Below, in pieces: positions 58,027 to 64,000 of a DNA stretch of 64,000 bases (position 1 is the stretch's first letter; the number at the start of each line of letters is the position of its first letter). The stretch spans positions 774,581 through 838,580 of the forward strand of contig CAJNDS010000524.1 in NCBI GenBank assembly GCA_905221605.1, in the 5' to 3' direction. The DNA comes from Symbiodinium natans (lineage: Eukaryota > Sar > Dinophyceae > Suessiales > Symbiodiniaceae). Under the pieces are notes generated by a model. It was not told the DNA's origin and did not search any database. It worked only from the letters and a program-made list of their open reading frames with translations. The position numbers were made by a program, and so were the translations under genes.

Positions 58027-59360
58027 ATGAGAAAGCTGAAGTTCCACGAACAAAAGTTGCTGAAGAAGGCTGGGGACTCATACCAGGGCTGTTTGCTGAT
58101 CTGGGAACTTCGTTGAACTGGATCGTTTTCCCGCTCTTCCCAGGTCAACTTCTATGACTGGAAGTCGACAACAAATGCACCTCGACCAGGAACATCATCA
58201 GCGAATCCACTGCCTCCAGCAATTTCGCTTCGTACTTCCTGAAGCCTATCTCGCATTGCTTCCAGATGTCAACGTCGACTTCGCATGGACTCCGAGGTTC
58301 GGGAATCGGCTTTGCTTCAAAAGTACCAGATCGAGAATCGGGAAGACTTCACGAAGCAGCTTGGCAAGATGTGCGAAACCTCTCGAAGTTTCATGCCATG
58401 GCCTCGCAGGGCTGTGAGCCTATCGGGAGCCTGAGGTATCACAAGCTAGCAGGTCTTGTGACAAAAGTGGTGGCGAAGCTTCGCAAACTGAAGGCGCGAA
58501 GCATAAGAGATTCTTCACGGTGCCTTCCTGGTATTACGTTGGCAGCTTTGCATCAGTGCCCTGGTCACATAGAGGGTTCTGTGGCCGCAGGCTTCGGACG
58601 AAGACCGTATCAAAATGACAGAGATACTTCTCGACAAGCTCTACTCACTGGCTCTTATCCAGAACAAGCAGAGTTTAGAGGACCTGTTCTGATTGTCGGC
58701 ATGAGTCGCAGAGCCCTTCACCCACTCAAAATGTCTCAAAATCCTCTGCAGAGGATTGTGTGGACTTGCACACCTCCAGATTCTGCAGACGGCGCCTTCC
58801 TGTCATCCTTGTCAAGATGAAGTCCTTGGCTCGGAAGGAACTCCCTGGGCTCTCCTGGGCGAGAAGGGGAATCTTGATATCTCTCGGGTTGATCACATTC
58901 TGTCTTTGTCAACACCTGTTTTCAAGGCTGTGCGAAAACCTCCCCCAAGCCATCGCGTACATTAAGCAGGCCTGGCATTGAACCATGCGGCATCAAGGGG
59001 GGGGGCTTGCTTTTTTCGAGCCATGCAGAAGTGCCATTGGCATACTGAGCATACTGCCTCAGGGCGAGATTCGGATTGGCCCGGACTTGGCTACCAATCC
59101 GGCTCTTCATGTCACGCGCGAAATGGAGGACAGTCTGGGGGCAAACTCCGAGGAACCATGCAGCTCCAACGTTATGTGCCTTTGAGGACCACATCACTTG
59201 GGCTGAGGGTTCAAAGATGAGGCGTCACATCAAAGAGTTCAGCAATGAGGCACGAGTCGCATCGAAGTCGTGCTTACATTCTTTAAACTGCGAGCAGGTG
59301 TGAAGCTATGTACACTTTGACCCACTGCAGGTCGACGACTTCGACCTCCTGGGAAATTAG
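58027..59360 (+). CDS. IMP3: U3 small nucleolar ribonucleoprotein IMP3, complete, 10 exons
   Basis: Exons: 58027-58068, 58144-58176, 58297-58355, 58436-58493, 58591-58680, 58754-58821, 58927-58969, 59063-59128, 59187-59249 and 59331-59360. The product is 183 residues, against 183 in yeast and 184 in human. It starts MRKLKFHEQKLLKK and continues VNFYDWK, YQIENREDFTK, YHKLAGLVTKVVAKLRKLK, RIKMTEILLDKLYSL, TSRFCRRRLPVILVKMK, NLPQAIAYIKQGEIRIGP, NPALHVTREMEDHITW and DDFDLLGN. Every block has its counterpart in human IMP3. IMP3 is an S4-type RNA-binding protein of the SSU processome that helps U3 snoRNA pair with pre-rRNA. Donors in order: GC, GC, GC, GC, GA, GT, GC, GA, GC; all acceptors AG. Only the end of exon 2 is uncertain. 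The intron load is extreme for a 552-base coding sequence. Confidence 0.95.
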
Positions 59361-60221
59361 GAAGATCTTTGGACATGTTAGCTTCCGCGTGGTTTCACCT
59401 TCTCGGAAAAGGGTTGCTCCCACATTCTTGCGTTGCGGGGCGCGAGCGAGCTTCACTCCGGACCAGTATGTAGATCTGCGGTTCTTGCAATTGTTCTTGT
59501 AGCGGGTTCACGTTGACGACTCCGGATGGTAATCTTTATTTAAAGGCACTTCCCACATTCTACAAGAATCATCGCTTCCTAGCAGCAAGCGGATCTGAGC
59601 AGGTGATGCAGCTGACTCTGCAGTATTGTGTTTAGCTTTATGAAGATTACGGCTTCGCATGTGCATTGTTCCTGAGGAGGTAGATGATGTCAACGTGTTT
59701 GCGGCATGTCTGAAGTTGGAGCTGGTGGGAACAAGTAGGCACGCGATCTCCTCCTTTTTGTGAGCTCCCAACGTCCCGGATGCCCACCCGATCTCCCTCT
59801 TCTCCCCGCTGCCCTGCATCCCTTGATAAAGCACGAAACGGGAACTTAACCTCAGAGGTGTTTTTGTGGCCTTGCCTGCCACATTCCAGAGTGAAGGTCA
59901 ACATGCCTCAGCAGCTTGTCCTCAGCCCCGCCTCAAGCCTTGTTACATTGTTACTGTCTTCGCCGTCGAGTACTGACGCCGAATAGAACACAGAACAACA
60001 TCTTGTATGCAAGAGCCTGAATCGAGCCTGCACCCAAAACATCCCATGACTAAAGCCAAGCCCCCAAAGCCCTCAACACTGCCTTGCTAAAGAAACGCTG
60101 TGATCAGCATTGGAATGCTCGAGCCATGGCGCTGCTGGACAAAGCCACCGATTTCCGGCGAAGTGCGACCAAGCCTGGCCGCCAGATTTTTGGGGGGCTT
60201 GGATGGGTTGGGACAGGAATG

Positions 60222-60241
60222 GCCCCCCCCCCCCCCCCTCC
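60222..60241. repeat. Poly-C tract
   Basis: Run of about 17 C followed by TCCTCCC. Confidence 0.85.
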
Positions 60242-60529
60242 TCCCGGCCCAAGGACTATGTCGGAGAGATGGCAGACCTTCTCCATGCCGGGAGCTTTCA
60301 GGCGCCTTTCGCGCAGCGTTTGTTGTGGGATTTGCAGGGGCCTAGAAGGCTTTAAGGTCACTGTTAGGAACTCTAGGGTTGAGCAGGCTTAGCAGGATCC
60401 TTCAGCCTTGAGCTCGGGCAGCTCCAGGCGGGCGAAGGAGGCCATGACCGGTCCGGCAAAGATGCCTCACGACCCTTTGGAGGAAAGAAGGGCCCGTCAC
60501 TGAAATCAGCAAAGACCCTGTGATTCTTA

Positions 60530-60978
60530 CATGCCGCTCCTGCCCGTGTGTGCTGGCATGAGCTTGAAGGACCAGCGTGCTGAGCTTGTCGAGCTGGATG
60601 CCTTGATTTCAATTCTGGGCACCTGTGCTTCGACCTCACACACGAGTGGTTCCAGCATGCACGGAGAGCTTCCTTCGTCCCTGCATGGCGCAAGAGGCCA
60701 GCACCCTGTCCACCTCCGTCGACATGCCCCCGACTCACCTAGCTGGCCTCTCCATTCTCATAACTCTCTCTCTCTCTCTTTCTCTTTTTCTCTGTTTCTG
60801 TCTTTCTCTGCCTCCCTCTCTCTTCCTTCGTGCTTTGTCTGAGCTTGCTGTTTTCCCCACTTCATCCCGGGCACGTGCACTGACACCAGCCAAGTCTGCC
60901 TTTTCAACGCTGAGGCTGGCAGCTGCGCCGAAACCTTTGTTTGATCCCCTCAGCCGCTTCTACAGCCGGGGCCCTTAG
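60530..60978 (+). CDS. 3' end of an unidentified gene
   Basis: The frame at 60560-60640 reads SLKDQRAELVELDALISILG. After a CTCT-rich intron-like stretch, the frame at about 60838-60978 reads ELAVFPTSSRARALTPAKSA then PKPLFDPLSRFYSRGP and ends at TAG 60976-60978. Both look coding and the second is a plausible last exon. No family recognised. Confidence 0.3.
60758..60832. repeat. CTCT microsatellite
   Basis: Interrupted CTCTCT tract, probably inside an intron. Confidence 0.75.
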
Positions 60979-61449
60979 AGGCCCTTCAGTTTCTACAGTT
61001 CTTGTATCTTAGCCACTTCGGGGTAGCCTGACCTCTTTAAGGCTCGTTTAGTGTAAACGGTATGTTTTGATGGGGAGTTTGTGTTGAAGTGTGAACGTGC
61101 ACGCAACTGACGGTGCAAAACTGAAGCGGTTTTGGGCAGCAACTGTTTTCATGGCCACAGTTATCCAAAGATGGGGCCGGCAGGAAGGACCATTCAAAAA
61201 TGAGACAAACGTCGCTCTGGGCTGCCTAATTCGATAGTGTGAGCTGGACGAAGAATTGCCACCGGTACCTGAAGTACTTTAACAATGTAACAATGTGAAA
61301 ACCAAGCCTGAAGCGAGGTCAGGGCATGCCCGGCAGTGCAGCCATCCAAAGACTTTGTCTTCAAATGGACGGCTTTGCCAGCCATGTCAAGGAGATGTGC
61401 CCCTGCAACTTTGTTGTGACTTGCATGGACTTGCCCGCTTTGCGGAGCA

Positions 61450-62870
61450 ACCAAACGTGTCTCGGAGTCGAGAAGTCGACAGGAGCACGAGGCGGAGATG
61501 GAGGCATTGCAAAACAAGCTCCGGGGCTTGTCCAGGGCTCGTCCATCCTTTTTTGAGAATCCTTTTGAACCCTTTCTTTCAACCCCTTTTCTTGGAACAC
61601 TTGTCGTGCGCCTGTGCAGAGAGAGAGTGTCTTACTCAGGTCTGAACGAAACAGGACTGTCCATCAGCGTGGTCCCCTGTTCTCTTGAGCTCTACTTGCC
61701 CTACTTGGGGGCATCTTTGCGGCCCTTTGCATCTTTGGAAAAGAGAGGTCTTTCTCATCGAGGGATGCGGCTTGGACAAGTCAGGAGCTGCTCGTCAGCT
61801 CGGCAGTGCAGCACTTGACATTGCCTAGCATGCTCATCTCTGCGAGTGGCAGATGCGACGGAAGGACCACTACACCAAGAAACTGGAGAAGCTCCGGGAT
61901 CAGATTGCCAAGAGTGGCAGTTCGTAGTTCCGGCATGCGTGATGCCTCATGGATCTTGCCGGTACCTGCGAATCCTGTCTGCTTCCGCAAGTTTGGCCAG
62001 GTCTGGACTGGTGGAGAAGCTCAACAGAAATGAGGAGAAGAAGCGACACAGCCAGCAGGCCCACGTTTCATGAGCTGTTTCGTGTGCTGTGCCTCACATG
62101 AAGCTTGCACTCAGGAATTTGCAACACGAACCAGCGAGACAGGCCTGTCATATAACACGGCATGGGGGCACAAATTTAAACGCAGGCGTCGACTAGCAAT
62201 GACTTGTGAGGACGACAAGTAAACGAGGCCCTGTCGAACAGGTGGCAAGAAGTTGGAGAGGCGCCAACATCACCCAGTCAGCTGTGCTAGCCATTTTTTT
62301 GTGTGCCTGGCAGCAGGTCGTGGCTGAGATGTGCCAATATTACACAGTTGTTTTTCAGGCACGCTTGCCGGAAAACCGAGCCTGGAATTTTGTCAAGACT
62401 TGTTTTAGGGTCGTTGCTGAAATCCAGGCCGCCGGGACGTTGAGGCAGGAACTGCAACAGGCCGGGCAGAATTTTTGCAAAACGAAGCCACGGAACTTGC
62501 AAGTCGAATTGCGGTTGCCCGCGGCCAAGGTTTGTGCAGAGCTGACGAAACCCTCCACTACACAAGCGCTTGCCCGCATGGGTCGGGACTGCCTTGCGCC
62601 ACCATGCACCACGCATCAATCACATGCTCAAAATGAAATGTGTTCGGGCCAAGGTGTTGCATAAACAGTGCGACCCAGACAATACAGATGCTCCTTTGCA
62701 GGAGATTGCGTCTCAAGCACAGGAGACGGCAAACACCTTCGTCGACTCACTCAGGGCCAGGCGGGGAATCTACGCGGCATGTGTCTGAACGGAAAGGCTT
62801 GAAAGCCTTGGGGGGCCTGCTGTCAGGTGTAGCAAGTGGAATGAGGGTTGCAAGCTCGGCTCTGTAACAG
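61450..62870 (+). CDS. Unidentified coiled-coil protein, multi-exon
   Basis: Exon-like frames are rich in heptads: 61468-61530 (SRQEHEAEMEALQNKLRGL), 61853-about 61912 (MRRKDHYTKKLEKLRDQIAK) and 62006-62070 (SGLVEKLNRNEEKKRHSQQA). The second and third join in frame through a GA donor (AA/GAGTGGC to CAG/GTCTGG) to give DQIAKSGLVEKLNRN. Further downstream are FLQNEATELASRIAVARGQ (about 62470-62540) and EIASQAQETANTFVDSL (about 62700-62755), then a Gly-rich amphipathic end GGLLSGVASGMRVASSA stopping at 62867. No specific family recognised; coiled-coil scaffold or cytoskeletal role is only a guess. Confidence 0.4.
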
Positions 62871-63193
62871 GCAGAAGCAGCCGACAGCCAGCCCCGCTGC
62901 ATCAAGACATGCTGAGGTGAAGGAACAGGTTCCGGCCCTCTGGCCTTGACCCATCAGTACAGATCATCAAGGCGAGCAAATGCTTACAAGGATTGCTGCT
63001 TAAAGGGGGTTTCTCTGCACAATTTGTGCACATCTGTGCAGGTCCAGCTCCCAAGAGGCCGAACTTTGAACGCAGTTTCCGAGCAGCTGCTTGGTTGCTT
63101 GTGTGAGACTGAGATGTGAGGCCTTCTCCTCCGAAGGTGGCGAGATAATCGAGGCGCACGTGGCATTTTTATTTCTCTGTGCGTTCGCCTAAA

Positions 63194-63622
63194 ATGCAAG
63201 AGCCAGCTGCATTTCAGGGGCGCCCAGTGGCTTCCGGCTACTCGAACGGGGCAAGCTGGTGGAGCCCTTATGACCTGAGTTGTCCCTCGTCTCCATCGTC
63301 TAGTGCCCCTCTCCCGTCTACCTCAGGCCGGCTGCGCAAGGATGGCCCGTGCCATCCTCGTCTGAGCCTGAGGCTGAACTCTAACGGATTTTTTGAACAC
63401 CATCTTCCAAAATATGCGCTCGGCAAGCTAAGGACTTGGCCAAATGAGGTTCGCTCGCTGCGAAAGACTGCTCAGTGCATCTCAGTGGGCATGACGCATG
63501 ACTCTGGAAGAGGCCATGGGAGCTCAGCAGAGCCAGCCGCGATCCCCATGGGACACGAAGGAGACGGAGTCAGATCCAAAACTTGCTTGTGTGGAGATGT
63601 AGACTCTGAGTCGGTTTCATAG
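63194..63622 (+). CDS. Unidentified ORF, 142 codons
   Basis: From ATG 63194 (AAAATGC context) to TAG 63620-63622. The N-terminal half is Ser/Pro/Gly-rich (PVASGYSNGASWWSPYDLSC); the middle reads LRLNSNGFFEHHLPKYALGK. Composition is coding-like and no intron is needed. No family recognised. Confidence 0.28.
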   Translation: MQEPAAFQGRPVASGYSNGASWWSPYDLSCPSSPSSSAPLPSTSGRLRKDGPCHPRLSLRLNSNGFFEHHLPKYALGKLRTWPNEVRSLRKTAQCISVGMTHDSGRGHGSSAEPAAIPMGHEGDGVRSKTCLCGDVDSESVS

Positions 63623-64000
63623 CAACAGTCAGCATTCTCAATTGTCGGAGCGTCCCAATGCCACGTTCATGCCGCTAAGTCTAAGTGTTGCGCACATGTT
63701 CATAGGGCAAGCGCCGACTAGTTAAAGAGGCACGTTTGAGCTATAGGTCGGCACGCAGCGACAGATGCAAGTATGCAAGCGTTGTGGCCAACACATGTTC
63801 AACGCAGGACCGCAGAGAGGTGAGAAGCCCCTGGGGCTGATGCACTTCACTTTCGTTTCACGCCCAAAGCCGGCTTCAGATGCCAAAGTCAATGCACCTG
63901 TCAAACGGCCCTTGCTTCACCACTAATGCTTCTGCTTTGCTAATGCTTCACTACTTCGGGAGATGGGGTACTTTCTCAGTTGTCAACTGCAACTGACGTG

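Noticed and set aside
1-64000. Dinoflagellate spliced-leader relicts upstream of the intronless genes
   Set aside because: No convincing match to the 22-base leader was seen by eye upstream of 1488, 14044 or 38994. A computed fuzzy search would be needed.
1-64000. CRISPR array, bacterial operon or phage region
   Set aside because: No regularly spaced identical repeats with unique spacers, and no bacterial-style adjacent ORFs; gene structure is eukaryotic.

Overview
The window reads as nuclear DNA of a dinoflagellate, most likely Symbiodiniaceae-like. Evidence: eukaryotic genes cut into many short exons; introns that often start with GC or GA instead of GT; all recognisable genes on the + strand; interstitial TTTAGGG-type telomere-like repeats; long TCTC/CTCT microsatellites; large repeat-rich spacers. 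No exact copy of the dinoflagellate spliced leader was noticed. No rRNA, tRNA, CRISPR array, reverse transcriptase or integrase was found.

Most genes had to be rebuilt exon by exon, joining reading frames so that the product matched a known family. Five are recognised this way: a phytanoyl-CoA-dioxygenase-like Fe(II)/2-oxoglutarate oxygenase (about 6.46-8.49 kb), an organellar-type ribosomal protein uL5 (about 10.4-12.3 kb), a small single-RRM protein with a Lys/Gly tail (40.96-41.78 kb), the ribosome-assembly factor EBP2 (about 45.7-48.3 kb) and the U3 snoRNP protein IMP3 (58.03-59.36 kb, complete: 10 exons, 183 residues). Three others are intron-poor: a prolyl-iminopeptidase-like S33 hydrolase (1.49-3.11 kb), a GNAT acetyltransferase (14.04-14.86 kb) and a leucine-rich-repeat protein (38.99-40.41 kb). 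An EF-hand-like exon, a possible calponin-homology fragment and a RAMP4/SERP-like membrane segment are weaker calls. Several more clusters look coding on the + strand but could not be named.

Layout: 1-0.6 kb AT-rich degenerate repeat; 1.5-3.1 hydrolase; 3.1-6.4 repeats and a foldback element; 6.4-12.3 oxygenase and uL5; 12.3-15 GNAT; 15-20 unnamed exon clusters; 20-28 repeat-rich (inverted satellite, TCTC microsatellite, hairpins, telomere-like block); 28-38 scattered ORFs and unnamed exons; 39-48.3 LRR, RRM, unnamed exons, EBP2; 48-58 unnamed exons, foldback element and repeats; 58-64 IMP3 and a coiled-coil cluster.

The named genes are not an operon. Three belong to ribosome production or structure (EBP2, IMP3, uL5) and a fourth binds RNA, but a shared pathway is not needed to explain their proximity in a one-strand dinoflagellate gene array. 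The most interesting property is the intron system: of about 35 introns placed by homology, I count roughly 18 GC, 10 GT and 7 GA donors, and many have the same 3-4 bases (AGGC or AGGA) at both ends, as expected if the introns inserted like mobile elements.
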